Shown: positions 17,494-25,484 of the stretch, one piece after another
Position numbering within the stretch: position 1 is the first letter of the stretch
How the letters are laid out: each line of letters opens with the position of its first letter
From: an uncultured Bacillota bacterium
GTDB lineage: Bacteria; Bacillota_I; Bacilli_A; RFN20; CAG-826
Reading direction: 5' to 3'
DNA: 64,000 bases
NCBI GenBank assembly: GCA_949289845.1
Contig: CASEPN010000001.1
Coordinates: 182,887-246,886 of the forward strand
Made by a program: the position numbers and the translations under genes
Notes under the pieces: generated by a model
The model's input: only the letters and a program-made list of their open reading frames with translations
What the model was told of the DNA's origin: nothing
Databases searched by the model: none

Positions 17494-17996
17494 TCCTTTC
17501 CGGCCTCCTTTCTTAGCTTCTTCATCGCCCGGTGGTAGGTGACAAGCACCGCGGAGAGGCCCTTCCCCATGACCTCCGCGACCTCGCGGAACTTGAGCTC
17601 GTCGAGGACGTGAAGCGTGACCACCTCCCTCTCCAGGGGAGTGAGAGGGGCGAGGAGCCTGTCGATGTCTTCCTTCGGGCTTTCCTCCTCCCGTCCGTCC
17701 AGCCCCTCGTCGTACTCGACCGTCTCGCGGTCCCTCCTCCGGAGCTCGTCGTAAGCGAGGTTCCGGACGATGGTGGCGAGGAAGGCGTAGGGATTGGTGC
17801 CGTCCTTGTAGGAGTGGATCCTCTCCACGAAGCGGACATAGGCTTCCTGGGTGACGTCCTCCGCCTCCTCGTGCGAGGAGAGGAGTCCGTAGGCGATGTA
17901 GTGCATCTTCCGGTGGGTGGCCTCATGGAAAAGCTGGAAGCGGGAGAAGTCCCCGCCTCGCATCTCCTGGATGACCTCGTGGATTGGATCCTGCAT
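17490..17996 (-). CDS. ECF-type RNA polymerase sigma factor
   Basis: 168 residues, the usual ECF length. Region 2 is at 30-60 (YIAYGLLSSHEEAEDVTQEA, then YVRF) and region 4 at 117-160 (LTPLEREVVTLHVLDELKF, then REVAEVMG). It would direct RNA polymerase to a small regulon in response to an envelope signal relayed by the membrane protein translated in overlap. The 34-nt element 20 bases upstream of the ATG suggests autoregulation. An alternative start in another frame at 18025 has no coding merit. Confidence 0.9.
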   Translation of the reverse strand: MQDPIHEVIQEMRGGDFSRFQLFHEATHRKMHYIAYGLLSSHEEAEDVTQEAYVRFVERIHSYKDGTNPYAFLATIVRNLAYDELRRRDRETVEYDEGLDGREEESPKEDIDRLLAPLTPLEREVVTLHVLDELKFREVAEVMGKGLSAVLVTYHRAMKKLRKEAGKE

Positions 17997-18016
17997 CGCT
18001 TCATGTACGCCCCTCC

Positions 18017-18050
18017 GCCCACCAAACGGGGAAGGGGGCTCCTTTATTAC
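18017..18050 (-). promoter_or_regulatory. 34-nt conserved upstream element, copy 2
   Basis: Differs from 12611-12644 by one base (A for G at the sixteenth plus-strand position). It ends 20 bases before the sigma factor ATG. Identity over 34 bases in otherwise unrelated leaders argues for selection, most simply as the promoter recognised by this sigma factor. Confidence 0.7.
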
Positions 18051-18074
18051 ATCCTTCTTGAAATTCTATTTCCT

Positions 18075-18818
18075 TCAGGACTTCTTCCTTTGGATCCGCA
18101 TCGCGACCTTCGCCAGTAGGGAAGAAGGAAGAAGATGAAGGAAGGGACGGATCGCCCGTATCCTCCAGTCGGGGAACAGGTTGAAGCGGCCCTTGAGGAA
18201 ACGAGGGATAGCGTAGGAAGCGACCTTCTCCGCGGTCATCCCCTTGAGGGCGAAGCGAACCCCGGCGCGGTCGGAGAAAGAGGTGTCCACGGGTCCTGGG
18301 CAAAGGATCGAGAGGGCTACGCTGGATTTCCTGGCCCGGAGCTCTTCCCGAATCGCTTCCGAGAGCCTCACGACGTAGGCCTTGCTAGCGTAGTAGGAGG
18401 CCATAAGGGGTCCGGGGAGGAAGCCTGCGATCGAGGCGACGTTGAGGATCCTGCCTTCGTCTTTCGCCACCATGTTCCGCAGGAACGCACGTGTAAGATG
18501 TTCGAGCGCGATTACATTGATTTCTAACAGTTTCTCCGCAGATTCATCATCATTTTCTAGGAATTCGCCGAAGATTCCGAAGCCCGCGTTGTTGACGAGG
18601 ATGTCCGCGGACGCGAATTCCTCGATCAGGGAATCCCGTTCCTCTTTCCAGGTCAGGTCCATCGTACGGATCTGAGAAGGGCCTTGAAGGAGGGCCGCGG
18701 TCTTCCGAAGCCCGTTCTCGTTCCTTCCGACGAGGACGATTTCGTATCCCCTTGAGGAAAGTTCACGGGCGATTTCCCGCCCGATTCCCGAGGAGGCGCC
18801 GGTGACCACTGCAAGCAT
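18075..18818 (-). CDS. SDR family oxidoreductase
   Basis: 247 residues of the classical short-chain dehydrogenase family: cofactor loop TGASSGIG (6-13), NNAG (76-79), catalytic Ser129 and Tyr142-x3-Lys146 (YYASK). The family oxidises or reduces alcohols/ketones with NAD(P)(H); its overall sequence resembles the uncharacterised DltE/YqjQ-type group. The start lies four bases after the membrane protein stop, so both probably form one operon; TAAAAT lies six bases before the ATG and there is no clear ribosome binding site. Substrate unknown. Confidence 0.9.
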   Translation of the reverse strand: MLAVVTGASSGIGREIARELSSRGYEIVLVGRNENGLRKTAALLQGPSQIRTMDLTWKEERDSLIEEFASADILVNNAGFGIFGEFLENDDESAEKLLEINVIALEHLTRAFLRNMVAKDEGRILNVASIAGFLPGPLMASYYASKAYVVRLSEAIREELRARKSSVALSILCPGPVDTSFSDRAGVRFALKGMTAEKVASYAIPRFLKGRFNLFPDWRIRAIRPFLHLLPSSLLAKVAMRIQRKKS

Positions 18819-18822
18819 GTGC

Positions 18823-19473
18823 CTATTTTACCTGAACGGTGTCAGAAGGCTTTCCGGCAGGGCTCCCTCTCCCGGCTTTCGGTTTTCTATTTGGCTTATA
18901 TTCCGAAATCCATCCCGCGATGAACAGGACCAGAAGGGCTCCGAAGAGCACGAACCCAATCGCGGTGGGCACCAACACGCCCATCGGGCTCCAGAGGTAA
19001 GCCAAAGCGGCAAGGATGAGCGAGGCGCAGTAGGTGACCACGAAGACCATCATCGGCAGGAAGGAGCAGAACGTATACCCCCACTGCTCGTCCGCGCACT
19101 TCTTATCCAAATACAGGGCGATGACGGATGCGGGGAACCAGCAGGCGACGTAGGCCGTCTCGAAGACAGAGCCGAAATAGAGCCCTCCCATGGACATGAC
19201 CGCGTCGAAGGAGACCAACGCTCCCGCGACGAGGTAGAGGAGGAAGCAAAGGCCTATCAAGATGTCCTTCGCGATGGAAGCGGCCTTCCCCTTGCATTCG
19301 TCGAGGACGAAGAAGTGGACGTAGGAGAGAAGGAGCGCGAGGGCGAGCGCTGGTGAGACGAGGGCGATGGTGCTCCCACCCCGGAATATGGCGGCCATCT
19401 GGGTAGGGAGAAGGGGGATGAGCACAGCGATCGCCACCCAGGCGAGACGAGGAAGAAGCCCTGTGCATTTCAT
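18823..19473 (-). CDS. Multi-pass membrane protein of unknown function
   Basis: 216 residues from ATG 19473, with about seven hydrophobic segments (for example LPRLAWVAIAVLIPLLP, ALALALLLSYVHFFVL, FLLYLVAGALVSF). The frame is open to 19530, but TATAAT ends six bases before the internal ATG, which would make the shorter form leaderless, and the added residues are not hydrophobic. The C-terminal tail is basic and Gly/Pro-rich. No family recognised. Upstream partner of the SDR gene. Confidence 0.6.
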   Translation of the reverse strand: MKCTGLLPRLAWVAIAVLIPLLPTQMAAIFRGGSTIALVSPALALALLLSYVHFFVLDECKGKAASIAKDILIGLCFLLYLVAGALVSFDAVMSMGGLYFGSVFETAYVACWFPASVIALYLDKKCADEQWGYTFCSFLPMMVFVVTYCASLILAALAYLWSPMGVLVPTAIGFVLFGALLVLFIAGWISEYKPNRKPKAGRGSPAGKPSDTVQVK

Positions 19474-19485
19474 GCTTTGATTATA

Positions 19486-19907
19486 CAAAGCCCTTGCGAC
19501 TGGGGGATTCCACGGAACGTACCCAATCAATAACGATCGTCCAAAGCAATAAGTAAGGAGATTCTTATTTCCATGACCTTCTGTGCGAAACCCCTTGGCG
19601 AAACGATGGCTAGCAACAAGGAAGGAAGCCCGTCCCGTCGGTGGATTTCTCTCTTCACGTCCTTGTCCAAAAGCGGATGGTCCGGCATTCGCGTCTGATG
19701 TCTAGGTCCTTTGTCGAAGGTTCGGTTTGTATCGGGCGAATTGCAGCCTATTTTCAAGTAGGCTAGTTTGAAATAGGTTGGCTCACAAAGCGCCAAGATC
19801 GCATTAGGAGGGCATCAGCTGAATCCGTTTGTCGTTTTCCACTAAATTAAGGGTGATTTGCATGGTTATGGTGACTTAGATTGGAAATTTACCTATCAAG
19901 CAAGTTA
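19486..19907. other. Intergenic region without a recognised gene
   Basis: AT-richer stretch between the membrane protein promoter and the tRNA terminator. An 89-codon ORF on the minus strand (19527-19796) lacks a ribosome binding site and family resemblance. A short inverted repeat AATAAG/CTTATT lies near 19550. Nothing else seen. Confidence 0.4.
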
Positions 19908-19943
19908 GAAACAAAAAAGTCTGCCTTCAATGGGATGGCAGAC
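19908..19943 (-). terminator. Rho-independent terminator of the tRNA-Asp/tRNA-Phe unit
   Basis: On the minus strand GTCTGCC (from 19943) pairs with GGCAGAC (to 19919) and is followed by six T and TGTTT. Confidence 0.9.
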
Positions 19944-19954
19944 AGCATTCGCGG

Positions 19955-20030
19955 TGGTGGCCCAAGGCGGAATCGAACCGCCGACACAGGGATTTTCAGT
20001 CCCTTGCTCTACCGACTGAGCTATCGGGCC
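19955..20030 (-). tRNA. tRNA-Phe (GAA)
   Basis: 76 nt including an encoded CCA. Acceptor GGCCCGA pairs with TTGGGCC (one G-U). The anticodon loop CTGAAAA gives GAA. Second in a two-tRNA unit, four bases after tRNA-Asp. Confidence 0.97.
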
Positions 20031-20034
20031 GCGC

Positions 20035-20111
20035 TGGCGGACCATACGGGATTCGAACCCGTGATCTCCTCCGTGACAGGGAGGCATGTTAGGCCGCTAC
20101 ACCAATGGTCC
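20035..20111 (-). tRNA. tRNA-Asp (GTC)
   Basis: 77 nt including an encoded CCA. Acceptor GGACCAT pairs with ATGGTCC; discriminator G; anticodon loop CTGTCAC gives GTC within a CCTCC/GGAGG stem. Confidence 0.97.
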
Positions 20112-20129
20112 ATTTCGCAGCGCTCGCGC

Positions 20130-20158
20130 ATTATCGGGCTTCCTCCTTTCTCGCGCAA
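20130..20158 (-). promoter_or_regulatory. Promoter of the tRNA unit
   Basis: On the minus strand TTGCGC (20158-20153), a 17-base spacer and GATAAT (20135-20130), ending 18 bases before the tRNA-Asp 5' end. Confidence 0.7.
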
Positions 20159-20240
20159 CTGATTTCGCTTCAGGAAGGACTTTTCCTTCCGTCCTTCCTT
20201 GCCGTGAGAGTATTTCAGCAGGGTTCTTCCAAATTCCCGA

Positions 20241-20268
20241 TTGACGTTTCCTCACACTGAGAGTTAAT
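20241..20268 (+). promoter_or_regulatory. Putative promoter of the MarR-ABC exporter operon
   Basis: TTGACG (20241-20246), 16 bases, then GTTAAT (20263-20268). The -10 matches four of six consensus positions and ends 24 bases before the MarR start. Confidence 0.5.
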
Positions 20269-20292
20269 TGCGAATCGCTCGGAGATATGCCT

Positions 20293-20730
20293 ATGGACGA
20301 GAAAGACTACGACGCCGCCTACGAGAGGATCCGCTCGATCATCGGGAACCTCTCCTCGATGCCCAGGGAAAGCAAGCCCCTGGAGCATGGCAAGGGACTC
20401 TTCGTGATCCTTGCCGTCCTCGCGGAGGCTGGCGGTTCCCTTCATTCAGGAGACATCGCCCGCAGGACGAAGGTTGGGACCGGCAGGGTCGCCACGGCCC
20501 TAAACGTCCTCGAGGCGAAGGGTTATGTCAGGCGTTCCGTCCCCGAGGAAGACCGGAGGAAGGTGCTCGTATCCCTCACCGAGGAAGGCTGGGCCTGCGT
20601 CCATAAGCTCCGTTCCTCCTTTTGCTCCACCCTCGAGGATCTCGTCAGGGCGATCGGGCAGGAGCGCTTCTTCTCCTTCCTCGACACCTATGTAGAGATA
20701 TCCGCGGCCTTGGTAAGGAGGAAGGGCTAG
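20293..20730 (+). CDS. MarR family transcriptional regulator of the ABC exporter
   Basis: 145 residues from ATG 20293, which has GGAGA seven to eight bases upstream; the ATG two codons earlier is too close to it. The winged helix reads SGDIARRTKVGTGRVATALN (~55-74), then VLEAKGYVRRS and EDRRKVLVSLTEEG. It leads a three-gene operon with two ABC exporter half-transporters, a common arrangement in Bacillota where the MarR protein represses drug efflux. No operator palindrome was recognised near its promoter. Confidence 0.88.
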   Translation: MDEKDYDAAYERIRSIIGNLSSMPRESKPLEHGKGLFVILAVLAEAGGSLHSGDIARRTKVGTGRVATALNVLEAKGYVRRSVPEEDRRKVLVSLTEEGWACVHKLRSSFCSTLEDLVRAIGQERFFSFLDTYVEISAALVRRKG

Positions 20731-22686
20731 ATGTTCCGCCTCTATAAACGCCTTCGGCCCTTGGACTGGGGGATCGTCGCCTTCATCGTCGGGCTCACCA
20801 TCCTCCAGGTATGGTGCACGATGCTCATGGTGGACTACACGAGCGGGATGATCACTTCCATCCAGCTCCTGAACTGCCATAACTCCGCCTCGGAGTTCCT
20901 CCTCATGGCGGAAGACGCCTTCGGGACGGAAGGGGCCGCCTTCGTGGGGATGCTCCGCTCTCTCCTCTCTCCTCACACTCTTGAGGGAGGGGCGATCGAC
21001 TGGGCCGGGCTCATGAGGGATCCCTCCTACCAAGGCTTCATCGCAGCTCTGCCGACAGAACTAGCGGACATCTTCCATTCCCTGGAATCCGCCTCCCCGG
21101 GGGATATCTGGGTCAACGCGGGCATGATGGTCCTTGTCGCCTTGGGAATTGCTTCCTGCCAGATTGTGATCGAGGTCCTGGCAAGCCGGGTCACCGCGAA
21201 CCTCGCCTCCCGCGTCAGGGATGAGTTCCACCATAAGGTCGACTCCTTCGGGCTAGGGGAGATCCGTCGCTTCTCCACCGCCTCCTTGATAACCAGGGCC
21301 ACCAACGACGTCCAGCAGGTCTCGATGTGCACCCTCCTCGTCCTCAGGATGGTGTTCGCCGCCCCCGTGACCGCGATCTGGGCGATCTGCAAGATCCAGA
21401 CCGTCGCGGGAGAACTGACCCTTGCAACCGGTCTCGCCGTCCTTCTCCTCGTCATCGCCCTCGTCGGGCTCATGCTCCTTGTCCTTCCTGAGTTCAAGAG
21501 GTTGCAGAAGAGGATCGACCTCCTGAACTCCCTCACCGAGGAGAACCTTTCCGGCATCCGCGTTGTGCGGGCCTACCATGCCGAGGGGTATCAGGAGGGG
21601 AAGTTCCAAAAGGCGAACGGGGAGCTCACGAGGAGCCAGCTCTTCACCGGACGGGTGCTCGCCCTCCTCTCGCCAGTGATGATGATCGTCATGAACGGGC
21701 TGACGCTCGCCATCTATTGGATCGGCGCTTATCTCATGAACCGGGGCGGGACCACCCTCGACTACGCCTCCGTGAGCGCCTTCAGCTCCCTCGCCACCCA
21801 GATCGTCATGTCCTTCATGATGCTCCTTATGATGTTCGTCCTCTGGCCGCGCGCCTCCGTGAGCGCACGTCGGATCAACGAGGTCCTGGGGACGATTCCC
21901 GCCATCCAGGACCCGGAGGTCGAGGATGCCCCGCGGGAAGAGGGGACCATCGAGTTCCGCGACGTCAGCTTCCGCTACCCCGATAGCGAGGCCGACGTAA
22001 TCGAGCATGTGAGCTTCCGAGCGAAGAAAGGGGACACCGTCGCCTTCATCGGTTCGACGGGCTCAGGGAAGAGCACCCTCGTGAACCTCGTCCCGAGGCT
22101 GTACGACGTCTCCGAAGGCGAGGTGCTCGTTGATGGGGTGGACGTCAGGAAGATGAGCCAGGACACCCTCCGGAGGAAGGTCGCCTTGGTTCCGCAGACG
22201 GGCGTCCTCTTCACAGGCACCGTCCGCTCTAACGTCGGGCTGGGGGTCTCTTCCCTAAGCGAGGAGAAGTGCCGGGAGGTCCTCCGCTTGAGTGAGGCCC
22301 TTTCCTTCGTCGAGGAGATAGAAGGGGGACTGGACGCTCCCATCGCCCAGGGAGGAACGAACGTCTCCGGCGGCCAGAGGCAGAGGCTATGCATCGCCAG
22401 GGCGCTCGCCGTCGATCCCGAGGTCCTTGTCTTCGACGACTCCTTCAGCGCCCTCGACTTCAAGACGGACCGCTCCGTCAGGGAGAACCTCGCCCGCGAG
22501 GCGAAGGGAATCACGAAGCTCATCGTCGCCCAGAGGATCGGCACCATCATGGATGCCGACCTTATCCTCGTCCTTCAGGAAGGGAAGGTCGTTGGGGAAG
22601 GGAAGCATGAGGAACTTCTGCAAAACTCCCCCGTATATCGCGATATCGCCCTCAGCCAGATGTCGAAGGAGGAGCTTGGCCTATGA
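20731..22686 (+). CDS. ABC exporter half-transporter with degenerate ATP site (subunit 1)
   Basis: 651 residues; starts directly after the MarR stop. Membrane domain (~1-380) then nucleotide-binding domain: Walker A GSTGSGKST (~441), signature VSGGQRQRL (~545), Walker B VLVFDDS (~565). The catalytic Glu after Walker B is Asp here, typical of the non-hydrolytic site in heterodimeric exporters such as BmrC/LmrC. Between the first two helices lies an unusual insert of about 80 residues (roughly 50-130), predicted outside the membrane. Works with the next gene as a heterodimer exporting drugs, lipids or peptides. Confidence 0.93.
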   Translation: MFRLYKRLRPLDWGIVAFIVGLTILQVWCTMLMVDYTSGMITSIQLLNCHNSASEFLLMAEDAFGTEGAAFVGMLRSLLSPHTLEGGAIDWAGLMRDPSYQGFIAALPTELADIFHSLESASPGDIWVNAGMMVLVALGIASCQIVIEVLASRVTANLASRVRDEFHHKVDSFGLGEIRRFSTASLITRATNDVQQVSMCTLLVLRMVFAAPVTAIWAICKIQTVAGELTLATGLAVLLLVIALVGLMLLVLPEFKRLQKRIDLLNSLTEENLSGIRVVRAYHAEGYQEGKFQKANGELTRSQLFTGRVLALLSPVMMIVMNGLTLAIYWIGAYLMNRGGTTLDYASVSAFSSLATQIVMSFMMLLMMFVLWPRASVSARRINEVLGTIPAIQDPEVEDAPREEGTIEFRDVSFRYPDSEADVIEHVSFRAKKGDTVAFIGSTGSGKSTLVNLVPRLYDVSEGEVLVDGVDVRKMSQDTLRRKVALVPQTGVLFTGTVRSNVGLGVSSLSEEKCREVLRLSEALSFVEEIEGGLDAPIAQGGTNVSGGQRQRLCIARALAVDPEVLVFDDSFSALDFKTDRSVRENLAREAKGITKLIVAQRIGTIMDADLILVLQEGKVVGEGKHEELLQNSPVYRDIALSQMSKEELGL

Positions 22687-24467
22687 GAAGGGACGCGCTC
22701 GACAAGAAGGCTTTCTTGAGCCTTATGAGGTCCTTGGGGAAGAAAGGAGTCCTCCCGATCCTCGCTTCCTCCCTTCTCCTCACCCTTTCCGTCGTCCTCC
22801 AGATCCTCGCGCCGACCTATCTCAAGGAATTCACCGACCAGATCGCGGACGGCTACCTCGCCCACGCGATCGACATGGAGGCGCTCCTCAGAATCGGGAT
22901 CACCCTCATCTCCTTCTATGTAGCCGTCGCCATCTCCGGCTACCTCGCCAACTACATCCTCACGACCGTCACCCAGCGCTATGCCGAGCGGCTCCGGAAC
23001 GAGATCGCCCGGAAGATCAACCGCGTGCCCCTCCGCTACTTCGACTCCCACCAGCACGGCGAGGTTCTCTCGACCCTCACCAACGACGTCGACCAGATCG
23101 GGAGCTCCCTCCAGCAGTCGGTCGGGATGGTGGTCCAGTCGCTCTTCATGCTCGTCGGCGTCCTGATCGCGATGTTCAGCGTCTCCTGGCAGATGGCGCT
23201 CGCGGCGATGGCCTCCCTCCCCCTCATGGCCGTCTTCGTCCTCATCGTGCTGAAGATGGCGATGCCCCGCTTCAAGAGGAGGCAGGACGGGATCGCAGCG
23301 GTGAACGCCCTCGTGGAGGAGATATACAAGGGTCACCTTATCATCAAGGCGTTCCGCGCCTCCGGGAAGACTGGTGAAGAGTTCCGGAAGAAGAACGAGG
23401 AGCTCAGGGAGGCGATGTTCCAGGCCCAGTGCCTCGGCGGCCTCTTCCAGCCCTTCATGAGCTTCATGAGCTATTTCGCCTACGCGGCTGTCTTCCTAGT
23501 CGGAGGGCTTCTCATGAACGAGGGGGCGGGCATCACCTTCGGGACGATCGCCGCCTTCCTCGTCTACGTCTCCCTCTTCCAGTCGCCCCTCAGCCAGCTC
23601 GCCCAGGCGATGAACACTCTCCAGATGGCCGGGGCGAGCGCTTCCCGCGTCTTCTCCTTCCTCGAGGAAGAGGAGATGGAGGATGAAAGCTTCAAGAAGC
23701 CCGTCTTCCTCCCTGCCGGAGGGGAGCGACCCCTCAGGGGAGAGGTCGTCTTCGAGAACGTCTCCTTCTCCTATGATGGAGAGCGCGAGATCATCCACGG
23801 CTTCAGCGCGAAGGTGGAGCCCGGCATGAAGGTCGCGATCGTCGGCCCCACGGGCGCGGGCAAGACGACGATGGTGAACCTCCTGATGCGCTTCTACGAG
23901 ATCGACGGAGGGAGGATCCTCATCGACGGGGTCCCTCTTTCCTCCCTTTCCCGGGACGAGGTGCACCGCCTCTTCGGGATGGTCCTCCAGGATTCCTGGG
24001 TGTTCCGGGGCACGATCCGCGAGAATCTCGCCTACAACACCCCGGGCGTCTCGGAGGAACGGATCCGCGCTGCCCTAAAGGACGCTTCGCTGGCCCACTA
24101 CGTCCAGACCCTCCCGGGCGGGCTCGACCATATGGTCGAGGATCCCGGAGAGATCGCCGGAGGGCAAAGGCAGCTCCTCACCATCGCACGGGCGGAGATC
24201 AAGGATGCCCCTCTCCTCATCCTCGACGAGGCGACGAGCAACGTCGACACGAGGACCGAGGAAAGGATCCAGGAGGCGATGGACCGCCTCATGGAGGGCC
24301 GCACCTCCTTCGTCATCGCCCACCGCCTTTCCACGATCAAGAACGCCGACCTCATCCTCGTCCTCAAGGACGGGGACATTGTCGAGCAAGGGACCCACGA
24401 CTCCCTCATGGAGCAGGGCGGGTTCTACAAGGGCCTCTACGAGGCGCAGTTCAGCCTAGGGGACTAG
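22683..24467 (+). CDS. ABC exporter half-transporter, catalytic subunit 2
   Basis: 594 residues; overlaps subunit 1 by four bases. Six-helix membrane domain, then Walker A GPTGAGKTT (~388), signature IAGGQRQLL (~490) and Walker B LLILDEATS (~512) with the canonical catalytic Glu. Paired with the degenerate partner it completes one hydrolytic and one non-hydrolytic site. Substrate unknown. Confidence 0.93.
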   Translation: MRRDALDKKAFLSLMRSLGKKGVLPILASSLLLTLSVVLQILAPTYLKEFTDQIADGYLAHAIDMEALLRIGITLISFYVAVAISGYLANYILTTVTQRYAERLRNEIARKINRVPLRYFDSHQHGEVLSTLTNDVDQIGSSLQQSVGMVVQSLFMLVGVLIAMFSVSWQMALAAMASLPLMAVFVLIVLKMAMPRFKRRQDGIAAVNALVEEIYKGHLIIKAFRASGKTGEEFRKKNEELREAMFQAQCLGGLFQPFMSFMSYFAYAAVFLVGGLLMNEGAGITFGTIAAFLVYVSLFQSPLSQLAQAMNTLQMAGASASRVFSFLEEEEMEDESFKKPVFLPAGGERPLRGEVVFENVSFSYDGEREIIHGFSAKVEPGMKVAIVGPTGAGKTTMVNLLMRFYEIDGGRILIDGVPLSSLSRDEVHRLFGMVLQDSWVFRGTIRENLAYNTPGVSEERIRAALKDASLAHYVQTLPGGLDHMVEDPGEIAGGQRQLLTIARAEIKDAPLLILDEATSNVDTRTEERIQEAMDRLMEGRTSFVIAHRLSTIKNADLILVLKDGDIVEQGTHDSLMEQGGFYKGLYEAQFSLGD

Positions 24468-25270
24468 AGGCTGGGGACGCTTCCGTCCTGGCCGAAGTAG
24501 AAGATGACGCGGCTCGTGCTGTCCTCGAACTCCTCCTCGAGGTCCAGCGGATGGACGCCTTTTCCCGGATCATTCCCGACTTCCTCCGGGGACCAGCCGT
24601 CCCCTCCATGGAGGATGAGGTTTCCTTTCCAGTCCTCCGGGGCGAATACGTCGAGGGACTTCCCTCCGATCGCATGCTGGCCGTCCTTATGGGCAATCGT
24701 GCCCGCGCCCCCTGATATCTCGAGGGTTGAGCGTTCCTCCATGTGGATGTAGATAGGCACTTCCTCGCCTTCCCGCGATCCAACTAGGGGATAGCCTTGT
24801 TGGAATTGGTATTCCCCAGAGTGGGCGATCGTTACGTGCCCCTTGATGGCGAGATGGAGCGGCGTTTCGTTCGTGTTGAGGAACTGCTCCTCGCTCGTGC
24901 GGACGTCGATGTCCTCAAGCGTCAGGAAGAAGTCCCTGTAGGTGGGGAGGGCGATGGAGAAGTCGGCCTCCTCCCCTCCTCCGACGATCCGGAGGGACTT
25001 GAGGGTATAGGGAAGGTAGATGTCGACGTGCTCGGCCCCGTATCGTGGCATGTAGTGGACCGTCATGGCCTCCTTCTCGGTTTCTTGAAGGAGCTCCTTG
25101 AGGTCCTCGGGTTCCCTCACAGGGTTCTCCATGCTCCCGAGGTCCTCGGGAAGCCCTTCCTCCTCGCCCTTGGGGAGAAGATGGATCGCCGTCTCCGTAC
25201 CGAGGTAGGCGAAGCCCCCTAGGGAAGCAAGGCACCCGATCGTCGCGAACGCGGAAGCTAGCTTATGCAT
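24464..25270 (-). CDS. Exported or membrane-anchored protein of unknown function
   Basis: 268 residues from ATG 25270 (the frame opens at 25309). An N-terminal hydrophobic stretch (ASAFATIGCLASLGGFAYLG) acts as signal or anchor. The rest is beta-rich with repeated short strands (LEISGGAGTIAHKDGQHAIG, then LDVFAPEDWKGNLILHGGDG), recalling right-handed beta-helix or carbohydrate-binding surface proteins. No ribosome binding site; TAGAAT lies seven bases before the ATG. Its stop overlaps the end of the convergent ABC gene by four bases. Confidence 0.6.
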   Translation of the reverse strand: MHKLASAFATIGCLASLGGFAYLGTETAIHLLPKGEEEGLPEDLGSMENPVREPEDLKELLQETEKEAMTVHYMPRYGAEHVDIYLPYTLKSLRIVGGGEEADFSIALPTYRDFFLTLEDIDVRTSEEQFLNTNETPLHLAIKGHVTIAHSGEYQFQQGYPLVGSREGEEVPIYIHMEERSTLEISGGAGTIAHKDGQHAIGGKSLDVFAPEDWKGNLILHGGDGWSPEEVGNDPGKGVHPLDLEEEFEDSTSRVIFYFGQDGSVPSL

Positions 25271-25484
25271 CGCAGGGATTCTACCCCAAACCGAGCGGCA
25301 ATCGGGCATTGCAGGGAGCGGATTCTCCTACTTATCCCGGTACGCTTAGCAAAGATTTCGCATTAACCTTGCATAACCTCGACCAAAGACTGGTTTTCCT
25401 AGGGAATCGCCGAATCGTTGAGCATCTTCACGTTCCTTTCGCACCCTCCCCACGCGCGGGAGCCGTGGTTAAAATGGCATCCGT

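Noticed and set aside
19527-19796. 89-codon ORF on the minus strand
   Set aside because: No ribosome binding site, no family resemblance, and unlike neighbouring codon use.
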